From the NCBI GenBank assembly GCA_027485235.1, contig JAIXRJ010000036.1, positions 124,001-188,000 on the forward strand: 64,000 nucleotides of DNA. The letters run 5' to 3'. A program made the position numbers and the translations under genes. Source of the stretch: Comamonadaceae bacterium (GTDB taxonomy: Bacteria > Pseudomonadota > Gammaproteobacteria > Burkholderiales > Burkholderiaceae_C). Shown in pieces: positions 37,889 to 46,554 of this stretch (its first letter is position 1; each line of letters starts with the position of its first letter). The notes under the pieces are model-generated. The model was given only the letters and a program-made list of their open reading frames with translations, did not search any database and had not been told where the DNA came from.

Positions 37889-38332
37889 TCAGGCGATGGG
37901 TGGGCGCAATACAGTCCGCACATGCGCGCTTTGCCAGCCATGTTGCTCGGGTACAGGCCGGGTCGCTGGTGCAGGATGCAGCGCCAGGACCGTCCAGTCA
38001 ATCAAGCCCAAGGAGCAGCAATCGTGGCAGTGGACATGTGACGTGCAGGCTGTGTTGGTTTCAGTTGAAGCGAGGGTCTGGTCGCTCGCTTGCTTGTCAG
38101 TGGGGTTGCCTGCGTGTCCATGGCATTCAGGCCAGACCGCTGCAAGTGCCGGGGCATTGCCTGCAAATTGAGGGCCTTTGGTTTTTTCTCCGGCCGCAGT
38201 GTCCTGATGCGCAGTTGACCAAGCGGTTTGCAAATGGTTCTGCCCATCCATGGAAATGGGCATGGCCATGACCGAGCTCAAGCTCAACTTGATGAGCATC
38301 AAACCCGTTAAAAACCATGAACAACAACGCAT
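37889..38332 (-). CDS. Small exported Cys/His-rich protein, possible metal-resistance accessory (CzcI/CopL-like)
   Basis: 147 aa. Residues 1-23 look like a signal peptide (hydrophobic, ending VMA). The mature chain contains ECHGHAG and a dense CTSHVHCHDCC cluster, then a short C-terminal end VRTVLRPPIA, a layout like small periplasmic proteins linked to copper or zinc efflux operons. It precedes the cupredoxin gene on the same strand by 91 nt. I do not recognise a defined family with certainty and the gene could be mis-called. Confidence 0.55.
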   Translation of the reverse strand: MRCCSWFLTGLMLIKLSLSSVMAMPISMDGQNHLQTAWSTAHQDTAAGEKTKGPQFAGNAPALAAVWPECHGHAGNPTDKQASDQTLASTETNTACTSHVHCHDCCSLGLIDWTVLALHPAPATRPVPEQHGWQSAHVRTVLRPPIA

Positions 38333-38548
38333 GAAGTCATCTTATCGGCTTAGCTCACAAAGATGCACTGATCCACAAAAAGCCCTGCAAGGCGAGAACC
38401 TTATGGGCTATGTTGTTGGCTGGGTGAGGGCCAAAAGCCGCAGTCCTTCACGTCAAGCGGACTGGCAGGTCTGAATTTGCCTGTCCGATTCAGGCTATTT
38501 TGAAGCGGGCATGATCGACCACATCCCCGTCAAGTTTGAAAGTACACC

Positions 38549-39052
38549 ATGCGCAATTCACCCATCAAAGCCATGCCCCGACGCCAATGGCTTGCAGCCG
38601 CGGCCCTGTTGGCGGTCACTGGTTTTCAGCGCACCGCGCTGGCGCAAGCGACCACGGTGCAAGTCTGGAAAGACCCCAACTGCGGCTGTTGCCAGCTGTG
38701 GGTGGAGCACTTACAGGCCAACGGCTTCAAGGTCGAGGTGCGCGACGTGGGCAACACCGCTGCCCGCAAGCGTTTGGGCATGCCGGAAAAACTCGGATCC
38801 TGTCACACCGCCAGCGTGGGCGGTTATGCCATTGAAGGCCATGTGCCCGCCGCCGACATTCACCGCCTGCTCAAGGAGCGGCCAGTTGCTTTGGGCTTGT
38901 CCGTGCCTGGCATGCCGATTGGCAGTCCGGGCATGGACGGCCCAGAATACAAAGGCCGCAAGGACGCGTTTGATGTCTTGTTGGTGCAAAAAGACGGCAC
39001 CTCGAAAAGCTTTCAACGTTACCCGGGTCAGGGCCGCATGGCGCAGCTTTAA
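38549..39052 (+). CDS. DUF411 metal-binding protein (CopG-like)
   Basis: Exported protein of 167 aa. The N-terminus (PRRQWLAAAALLAVTGF, then ALA) looks like a Tat- or Sec-type signal to about residue 32. The thioredoxin-like DUF411 domain has C45-G-C47-C48 in KDPNCGCCQLW and C85-H86 in GSCHTASVGGYAIEGHVPAA. DUF411 proteins are frequently encoded with copper-resistance genes and bind copper through these cysteines. It diverges from the Cys/His-rich gene and ends at a strong terminator shared with groEL. Confidence 0.9.
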   Translation: MRNSPIKAMPRRQWLAAAALLAVTGFQRTALAQATTVQVWKDPNCGCCQLWVEHLQANGFKVEVRDVGNTAARKRLGMPEKLGSCHTASVGGYAIEGHVPAADIHRLLKERPVALGLSVPGMPIGSPGMDGPEYKGRKDAFDVLLVQKDGTSKSFQRYPGQGRMAQL

Positions 39053-39078
39053 GTCTTGCAGACCTTGCGCCCATGAAA

Positions 39079-39117
39079 AAAGCCCCGCAAGGCTTTCACC
39101 TTGCGGGGCTTTGTTTT
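39079..39117. terminator. Bidirectional terminator between DUF411 gene and groEL
   Basis: AAAGCCCCGCAAGG and CCTTGCGGGGCTTT form a perfect 14-bp stem with a 6-nt loop. A-rich sequence on the left and T-rich sequence on the right allow termination in both directions for the convergent genes. Confidence 0.92.
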
Positions 39118-39161
39118 TTGCCGGGTGAGGGCGCAAACCCTCAGTCCAGACAGCGGGGCAT

Positions 39162-40835
<1,674 letters not shown>

Positions 40836-40895
40836 TTAATTAGTTGAGGACAGAGCGACTGGGCGCTTCGCGCGTCAGTCGGTCTGTCCCGCAAA

Positions 40896-41183
40896 TCACT
40901 CGACCACTGCGAACAGGTCTTCTTCTTTCATGACGAGCAACTCGTCGCCATCGACCTTGACGGTCTGGCCGCTGTACTTGCCGAACAACACACGGTCGCC
41001 AACTTTCACGCTCAGGGCCTTGGTCTCGCCTTTGTCATTGGTTTTGCCTGGGCCGACGGCCAAGACTTCACCTTGGTCCGGCTTTTCAGCCGCCGAGTCG
41101 GGGATCACGATGCCCGAGGCTGTTTTGGTTTCGCTTTCGACACGCTTGACGATCACGCGATCGCCCAAAGGACGCAGTTTCAT
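40896..41183 (-). CDS. groES: Co-chaperonin GroES (10 kDa)
   Basis: Heptameric lid of GroEL, 95 aa. [20 protein letters not shown], the mobile loop [15 protein letters not shown], and the end [14 protein letters not shown] are standard. ATG 41183 follows AGGAGATTCC. It is the first gene of groESL; the CIRCE operator lies 80-107 bp upstream. Confidence 0.97.
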   Translation of the reverse strand: MKLRPLGDRVIVKRVESETKTASGIVIPDSAAEKPDQGEVLAVGPGKTNDKGETKALSVKVGDRVLFGKYSGQTVKVDGDELLVMKEEDLFAVVE

Positions 41184-41263
41184 GGAATCTCCTGGATTTG
41201 AAACAAGGGTTGAAAAACAAGAGCACCGAAGAGGTGCTGCTGGAATTGGTGGGGCGAGAGTTG

Positions 41264-41290
41264 TTAGCACTCATCCCCATCGAGTGCTAA
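41264..41290. promoter_or_regulatory. CIRCE element (HrcA operator) of groESL
   Basis: TTAGCACTC-N9-GAGTGCTAA matches the CIRCE consensus exactly, with spacer ATCCCCATC. HrcA repressor should bind here and be released on heat shock. Confidence 0.97.
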
Positions 41291-41317
41291 TGATAAGGCC
41301 TTTTGGGTCTTTTTCAA
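41290..41317 (-). promoter_or_regulatory. groESL promoter
   Basis: On the minus strand TTGAAA, 16 bp, TATCAT forms a good sigma-70 promoter immediately upstream of CIRCE. The same DNA reads CTTGAAA-N13-CCTTATCA, which also resembles a sigma-32 promoter, so dual control is possible. Confidence 0.75.
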
Positions 41318-41341
41318 GCCCCGCCTGTTTTCTTCAAGGGC

Positions 41342-41965
41342 TCATCGGTTCAAGAAAATGCCCGTTTCGCCGCTGGTGGCCATGGGCTGGGCAAGCTCCG
41401 GTTGGGGCTCAGGGGCATGCGCGGTGGAGCCCAAAACATAGCCAAAGACCAGGTCATGGCTGATGTCGCCGGGCATCTGTGAGAGCTGGTGGGCCTCCAA
41501 AAGTGCGCTGTTTGTTGGCGTGGACGTGCTGTTGTAAAGGATGATCTGGGCATCCCGGGCGCTGGTTTCTTGCAGGTGCAGGGGGGCGGCGTGAACCCAA
41601 GCAATGCGGGCATCGATGAACAAAGCGCCGATGCTGCGCCGAATACCCATCAGGTCCAACGGCTGGGTGATCACCTTGACTTGGGGCCATTGGCTCAGTT
41701 GCGCGAGGGTGTCAGTGACCTTGTCGCTGGCGTGCAGGATGCAGATCAAAGGATCGAGGGCTTGTGTTTTGGGCCTGGAAAAACCGTGTGCCTGGCAAAA
41801 CTGGTTCAGCGATGTGGACAAGATGCGGCGGTGGCCCCCTTGGGTCACAAAGGCCTTGAGTGCGCCGGTCTCGACCATGCGCTGAACGGTGCCCACCGAC
41901 AGGCTCAAATAGTGGGCGACCTCGCTGGTGCTGAAATAGGCGGGGGAAAGTTTGTCGGTTTTCAT
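41342..41965 (-). CDS. Excisionase/MerR-like helix-turn-helix DNA-binding protein
   Basis: 207 aa from ATG 41965 (MKTDKLSPAYFSTSEVAHYL). Residues about 8-60 are a winged helix-turn-helix of the excisionase type (SLSVGTVQRMVETGALKAFV, TQGGHRRI). The rest (about 75-170) has alternating hydrophobic strands and helices (ICILHASDKV, IGALFIDARIAWVHAAP, AQIILYNSTS) like a degenerate receiver-like domain, without an obvious phosphoacceptor site. No phage or integrase gene is near, so a chromosomal regulator is more likely than a true excisionase. It is read toward groES from the lpxL side. Confidence 0.72.
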   Translation of the reverse strand: MKTDKLSPAYFSTSEVAHYLSLSVGTVQRMVETGALKAFVTQGGHRRILSTSLNQFCQAHGFSRPKTQALDPLICILHASDKVTDTLAQLSQWPQVKVITQPLDLMGIRRSIGALFIDARIAWVHAAPLHLQETSARDAQIILYNSTSTPTNSALLEAHQLSQMPGDISHDLVFGYVLGSTAHAPEPQPELAQPMATSGETGIFLNR

Positions 41966-42165
41966 GGCGGGCTTTCTGTCGGTGGATGAAAAATGCGCTG
42001 TTGCAAGCATTTGCCTGTTTTGATGGTATGGGCTGTTTGACGGCTTGTCTGGGTGCTGAACCAGTAATGGCCCGAAGAAAACGGGTAGTGTCCGCCCACG
42101 GCAAGGCACGGTCAGGCCTGGGCTCTTGTTCATCCCCTCACCCGTTCAAGGCAGAATCACCCCTT

Positions 42166-42996
42166 ATGTTGCGATGGTTTCGTTTTTTCTCGGCTTGGCC
42201 TTTGTGGGCCTTGCATGCTTTGGGCTGGCTGGGCGGTTGGCTGGCTTTTGCCGCGTCACCCGCTTACCGCCACCGCTTTTTGGACAATGTCCGGCAAGCC
42301 GGCCTGAACTGGCGTTCCGTCTGCGGGGCGGTTGGGCATGCCGGCTGCATGTCCGCTGAGCTGCCCCGCTTGTGGCTGGGCCCGCCCTTGCCCGTGCAAT
42401 GGGCCCAGGACCAGGCCGCGGCTGAGGCCTATGCGTCGGGTCAAGGCGTTTTGTTTTTGACGCCCCACATGGGTTGTTTTGAAATCACAGCGCAGGCTTT
42501 GGCGAGCCGCTTTGGGGGTGCCCATGGTCCCTTGACCGTGTTGTACCGCCCGGCACGTCACGCCGGCTTGGCCGAGGTGATGGCGCTGGCGCGCAATCGC
42601 CCAGGGCTGCAAGCGGTGCCCACCACTTTGTCTGGCGTGCGCCAAATGATCAAGGCCTTGCGATCTGGCCATGCCGTGGGGCTGCTGCCCGACCAGGTGC
42701 CGCCAGAGGGCATGGGCCAATGGGCGCCATTTTTTGGCAAACCCGCTTACACCATGACTTTGGCCGCCAGATTGGCAGCCCAGACCGGTGCACGCGTGGT
42801 CTTGATCTGGGGAGAACGCTTGCGCTGGGGGCGGGGCTTCCGTTTGCACACGCAAGACTTGGGGCACGATTTGTCGCTGGATCTGGACGTGGCCGTGGTG
42901 CAAATCAACCAGGCCATGGAGCGCGTGATCATGGGCTGCCCCCATCAATACCTGTGGGGTTACGCCCGGTACAAAACGCCTCGGCAGGACGCATGA
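42166..42996 (+). CDS. LpxL/HtrB-family lysophospholipid acyltransferase (first copy)
   Basis: Inner-membrane acyltransferase of 276 aa that should add a secondary acyl chain to lipid A. One N-terminal hydrophobic segment, then the catalytic H-x4-E in LTPHMGCFEITAQAL, and VLYRPARHAGLAEVM and LLPDQVPPEGMGQWAPFFGK (substrate-binding motifs of the LpxL/LpxM family). ATG 42166 has no Shine-Dalgarno; CAGAAT occurs 8 nt upstream. Its 3' end overlaps the second copy by 4 nt. Confidence 0.88.
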   Translation: MLRWFRFFSAWPLWALHALGWLGGWLAFAASPAYRHRFLDNVRQAGLNWRSVCGAVGHAGCMSAELPRLWLGPPLPVQWAQDQAAAEAYASGQGVLFLTPHMGCFEITAQALASRFGGAHGPLTVLYRPARHAGLAEVMALARNRPGLQAVPTTLSGVRQMIKALRSGHAVGLLPDQVPPEGMGQWAPFFGKPAYTMTLAARLAAQTGARVVLIWGERLRWGRGFRLHTQDLGHDLSLDLDVAVVQINQAMERVIMGCPHQYLWGYARYKTPRQDA

Positions 42997-43856
42997 TTTC
43001 TTTTTTGATTGTCTGCATGCGCGGCATGGCCGGATGGCCCTTGTCGCGGGTGCGTGCCGTGGGCAGCGCTTTGGGATGGCTGCTGTGGTGGACAGCCGGT
43101 GCGCGGCGGCACATTGTGCTGACCAATCTGCGCCTTTGCATGCCCCTGCTCAGTGAGGCGGAGCGCTTGGCCTTGGCACGCCAGCACTTTCAACGGGTGG
43201 GCCAGTCTTTGCTCGATCGGGCCTGGCTGTGGCACGCCCCAGAGGCGGTCGTGCGCGCACGTTTGCGTTGGTGCGGCCAGCCGCAGGTGCTCGACGATGT
43301 GCAGCCCATGGTCTTGTTCGCCCCGCATTTTGTGGGCTTGGATGCGGGCGGCGCCGCGGTGGCCATGGACACCCGACAGCCCGTGGCCTTCATTTACGTC
43401 ACCCAAACCCATCCCCAGTTGGACGCTTGGGTGAGACAGGGCCGCGAGCGCTGGGGTGGGGTGAAGCCTTATTTCCGCCACGACGGGATTCGAAAAATCA
43501 TCGTGGCGCTCAAGCGCGGTGAACGCCTGCATTTGTCACCCGACATGGATTTGGGGCCGGAAGACTCGATCTTTGTGCCCTTCATGGGGGTCAATGCGGC
43601 CACCGTGCCCTCTCTCTCTCGCATGAGCAAATTGGCGGGGGCCAAGGTGGTGCCTGTGGTCACGCGCTTGACCGCGCAAGGTTATGACATCGACGTGGGG
43701 GAACCCTGGACTGACTTTCCCAGCGACGATGCCCTGGCCGACACGCGGCGCATGAACGCTGTGCTGGCGCAGTACATCGCGGTGGACCCCGCCCAATATT
43801 ATTGGGTGCACAAGCGCTTCAAAACCCGACCTCAAGGCGAGCCTGGCCTTTACTAG
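42993..43856 (+). CDS. LpxL/HtrB-family lysophospholipid acyltransferase (second copy)
   Basis: 287 aa, starting in ATGA overlap with the first acyltransferase. Catalytic H-x4-D in FAPHFVGLDAGGAAVAM and LHLSPDMDLGPEDSIFVPFM are in the expected order. The two copies differ strongly, so each may attach a different secondary chain of lipid A. The TAG stop lies in a CTAG shared with the convergent hydrolase gene. Confidence 0.88.
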   Translation: MISFLIVCMRGMAGWPLSRVRAVGSALGWLLWWTAGARRHIVLTNLRLCMPLLSEAERLALARQHFQRVGQSLLDRAWLWHAPEAVVRARLRWCGQPQVLDDVQPMVLFAPHFVGLDAGGAAVAMDTRQPVAFIYVTQTHPQLDAWVRQGRERWGGVKPYFRHDGIRKIIVALKRGERLHLSPDMDLGPEDSIFVPFMGVNAATVPSLSRMSKLAGAKVVPVVTRLTAQGYDIDVGEPWTDFPSDDALADTRRMNAVLAQYIAVDPAQYYWVHKRFKTRPQGEPGLY

Positions 43857-44848
43857 AGGGGCTTGAGGAACTGTGTGATTTCTGCGATCACCCTTTCGGG
43901 CTGTTCGTGCACCACCCAGTGGGTGGCCTTTTCAATGGGCACGGTTTTCAAATGGGGCACATGGCGCTCCAGGCCCAGCAACAGGCAGGGCCGCAGCGCG
44001 ATGTCGTCTTGAGCCCAAAGCACCAAGGTGGGCACCTCAATCCGCAGCAGGTCGTCAGGCAGCGCCAGGGTGGACACAGCGTCCTGCGTCGCCGTGGGCG
44101 GTCGCAAGGGTGATGCACGGTAGTAGTTCAAACTCCCGTCCAAGCCGTGCCGCCAAACTTGGCGGTAGCGCGCTTCCATCTCGGGGGTGAGCCAGGGGGC
44201 GGCGGTGGCCGCCAGGCTGGGTGTGCCTGCGAGCGGATCTTCGCTGCCGCGCAAAAAACCCATCAAGGGGGCAAAGCCATCGGCGCTCAATTGCGAGGCC
44301 GCTTGAGGGTGCACCAGCTGGGTCATGTAAGCGCTGGCCGCCTGTTGTGCGGGGTCGCTTTGCAAGGCTTTGAGAAAAGGGGCCGGGTGGGGTGCGTTGA
44401 CGATGACCAGCTGCCGCATGCGCGTGGGATGGGCATTGGCCACAGCCCAAGCCACAGCACCGCCCCAGTCATGGGCCACCAAGGCCGCCAAAGCTTGCTC
44501 AGGGCCGCATTCGGCGTCGATCAAGGCGGCGATGTCTTGCACCAGCCATTTGGCGCGGTAGTCCTTCACATCGGCTGGGGCGCTGGAGCGTTCGTAGCCC
44601 CGCATATTGGGTGCGACACAGCGGTAGCCGCCGTTTTCAGCTTGCGCGAAATGTTCCAGCAGTTCGTCCCAGACAAAAGCCGCCTCGGGAAAGCCATGTA
44701 AAAACAAAAGCACCGGACGGCCCTTGGGGCCGCAAGCTCGGCAGCTGAGGGTGATGCCGTGGGGCAAGGCTTGCAGCCAGGTCTCGATCTGGGGGGGCAA
44801 AGTGGTCGCTCCGTCAGGGGAAGCGACAGGGCTTGATCCACAGATCAC
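43853..44848 (-). CDS. Alpha/beta hydrolase, epoxide hydrolase-like
   Basis: 331 aa from a GTG at 44848 that overlaps the engB stop by 4 nt. Motifs HGFPE (51-55, oxyanion hole) and HDWGG with nucleophile D127 are those of epoxide hydrolases and haloalkane dehalogenases; the late acid and base are in WAQDDIALRP and ATHWVVHEQPERV. The substrate is unknown. The first 25-30 residues are not clearly conserved, so a later start is possible, but no ATG occurs before the core. Confidence 0.82.
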   Translation of the reverse strand: MICGSSPVASPDGATTLPPQIETWLQALPHGITLSCRACGPKGRPVLLFLHGFPEAAFVWDELLEHFAQAENGGYRCVAPNMRGYERSSAPADVKDYRAKWLVQDIAALIDAECGPEQALAALVAHDWGGAVAWAVANAHPTRMRQLVIVNAPHPAPFLKALQSDPAQQAASAYMTQLVHPQAASQLSADGFAPLMGFLRGSEDPLAGTPSLAATAAPWLTPEMEARYRQVWRHGLDGSLNYYRASPLRPPTATQDAVSTLALPDDLLRIEVPTLVLWAQDDIALRPCLLLGLERHVPHLKTVPIEKATHWVVHEQPERVIAEITQFLKPL

Positions 44849-45591
44849 TCGTCGAGCGCTTCGGGTTCGTCTTCGCTGGGCGACGCTGGGAGCGCCGCAG
44901 CCAAGGCTGAGCCCCCTTGGGGGTGCGTCCAGTCCCAAAGCAGCTGGGCCACATCGTCCACACCTTGTTTTTTCAAGGCCGAAAAGAGTTTGACCTCCCC
45001 GCCGCCGGCTTGCAGTCGCGCGATCGACAAGGCTTTGGCTTGCTCGGCGCGGGTCAGCTTGTCGGCTTTGGTCAGGATGATGAGGAACTTGAGGCCTTGT
45101 TCCACCCGGGGGCGAATCACCTCCAGCAGGATGTCGTCCAGTTCGGTCAAGCCATGACGCGGGTCGCACATCATCACGATCCCCATCAGGTTTTCACGGC
45201 TGACCAAGTAATTGGCCATGACCTGTTGCCAGCGCAATTTGTCCATCTTGGCCACGGCGGCGTAGCCGTAGCCTGGCAAATCGGCCAGGACGGTGTCGGT
45301 CACGCCCTGTTTGCCCAAGGCAAACAAGTTGATGTGCTGGGTACGGCCCGGTTTTTTGGAGGCAAAAGCCAGTTGCTTTTGTTGGGTGAGCGTGTTGATG
45401 CAGGTGGATTTGCCGGCGTTGGAGCGGCCCACAAAGGCGATCTCGGGGGTGTCCATTGCCGGCAAGTGGTGCAATTGGGCGGCGGTGGTCAAAAAGCGAG
45501 CGGTGTGCATCCAGCCCATGGGCGTCACAGCAGCCGGGGCTGCAGGGGCGGCTTTCAAATCGGAGCGCGGGGCGCGGGGGCTGGAACTCAT
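44845..45591 (-). CDS. engB: Ribosome biogenesis GTPase (EngB/YsxC/YihA)
   Basis: Small GTPase of 248 aa that assists large ribosomal subunit assembly. G1 GRSNAGKS (K61), G3 in LADLPGYGYA, and G4 TKADKL are present. N- and C-terminal extensions beyond the 200-aa core are Ala/Pro/Glu-rich. It diverges from the cytochrome c4 gene, a common arrangement in betaproteobacteria. ATG 45591 starts MSSSPRAPRSDLK. Confidence 0.95.
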   Translation of the reverse strand: MSSSPRAPRSDLKAAPAAPAAVTPMGWMHTARFLTTAAQLHHLPAMDTPEIAFVGRSNAGKSTCINTLTQQKQLAFASKKPGRTQHINLFALGKQGVTDTVLADLPGYGYAAVAKMDKLRWQQVMANYLVSRENLMGIVMMCDPRHGLTELDDILLEVIRPRVEQGLKFLIILTKADKLTRAEQAKALSIARLQAGGGEVKLFSALKKQGVDDVAQLLWDWTHPQGGSALAAALPASPSEDEPEALDE

Positions 45592-45639
45592 AAGTAGGGG
45601 AACCTTGGGGTCGTCAGGAAACTGACGCAGACCTCATTG

Positions 45640-45645
45640 TAGAAT
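45640..45645 (+). promoter_or_regulatory. Probable -10 of the cytochrome c4 gene
   Basis: TAGAAT, preceded by TTG to make an extended -10 (TTGTAGAAT), lies 43 nt before the cytochrome gene ATG. The -35 is weak. Confidence 0.5.
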
Positions 45646-45688
45646 CCTTGGGTTTTGCGCACCCTTCTTCCAACCCTTGGACGACGCC

Positions 45689-46330
45689 ATGAAGTCAATT
45701 GTTTCTCTCTTGAAGTCCGCCACTTTGGCCGCCACTGCCTCTGTTTTGATGGTGGGGACGGCATGGGCGGCAGGTCCTGCCCCTGTTGTGGCCAAACCTG
45801 ACCTGGCCAAAGGCGAAGCTTCTTTCGCCATGTGCGTCGCCTGCCACGCCGCCGATGGCAATTCGGCCATCCCGGGCAACCCTAAACTGTCACAGCAACA
45901 CCCCGAATACCTGATCAAACAGTTGCAAGAGTACAAATCGGGCAAGCGTGCCAACGCCGTGATGAGCGGCATGGCGGCCGGTTTGAGCGACGATGACATG
46001 CGCAACATTGCCCATTGGCTGGCCTCCAAGCAGGCCAAGCCTGGATTTGCCAAAGACAAAGACACGGTGGCTGCGGGTGAGCGCATTTACCGTGGTGGCA
46101 TTCCGGACCGTCAAATTGCCGCTTGCGCCAGCTGCCACTCCCCCAATGGTGCGGGCATGCCTGCGCAGTACCCCCGCTTGTCGGGCCAACACGCTGACTA
46201 CACGGCGGCACAGCTGGTTTATTTCAGGGATGGCGTTCGCAAGAACAACCTTCAGATGACCCAAGTGGCCGCCAAGATGAACGACCGCGAAATCAAAGCC
46301 GTTTCGGATTACATTGCCGGTCTGCGCTGA
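45689..46330 (+). CDS. Di-heme cytochrome c4-type protein
   Basis: Periplasmic electron carrier of 213 aa. A signal peptide (about 1-27, ending AWA) precedes two cytochrome c domains, each with CxxCH (C49-C52-H53 and C146-C149-H150). The c4-like pattern CHAADGNSAIPGNPKLSQQH and CHSPNGAGMPAQYPRLSGQH, with later Met ligands, is clear. It donates electrons to terminal oxidases. Downstream are the System II maturation genes that attach its hemes. Confidence 0.92.
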   Translation: MKSIVSLLKSATLAATASVLMVGTAWAAGPAPVVAKPDLAKGEASFAMCVACHAADGNSAIPGNPKLSQQHPEYLIKQLQEYKSGKRANAVMSGMAAGLSDDDMRNIAHWLASKQAKPGFAKDKDTVAAGERIYRGGIPDRQIAACASCHSPNGAGMPAQYPRLSGQHADYTAAQLVYFRDGVRKNNLQMTQVAAKMNDREIKAVSDYIAGLR

Positions 46331-46370
46331 AGCCCGTCGGCGTTTTTGCCGGGGCTGAGTTGCGGGTTTA

Positions 46371-46393
46371 CCCTGTCGTTGACAGGGGGTTTT
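46371..46393 (+). terminator. Terminator-like hairpin after the cytochrome c4 gene
   Basis: CCCTGTC-GTT-GACAGGG is a perfect 7-bp stem followed by GGTTTT. A second 9-bp hairpin, CAAGGCCGG-TTTTT-CCGGCCTTG, is at 46449-46471 in the same gap. Confidence 0.55.
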
Positions 46394-46554
46394 AAGGCAG
46401 CGCATACAGCCCTGCGGCACAATAGAAAACAGTTGCCATGTTTCGAGCCAAGGCCGGTTTTTCCGGCCTTGCTTGTTTCTGGCGGGTCGTGGCTGGCATT
46501 TTTTGCCGCATCGGTTTGCACCGCCTCTTTGTTTGGTCCTTTTTTGAACACCCC

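Noticed and set aside
38250..38474. Short plus-strand frame in the gap before the DUF411 gene
   Set aside because: No ribosome-binding site, no family resemblance, and it overlaps the Cys/His-rich gene on the other strand.
41342..41965. Prophage or integrative-element remnant suggested by an excisionase-like gene
   Set aside because: No integrase, attachment repeats, tRNA or other phage genes are nearby, and flanking genes are core chromosomal functions.
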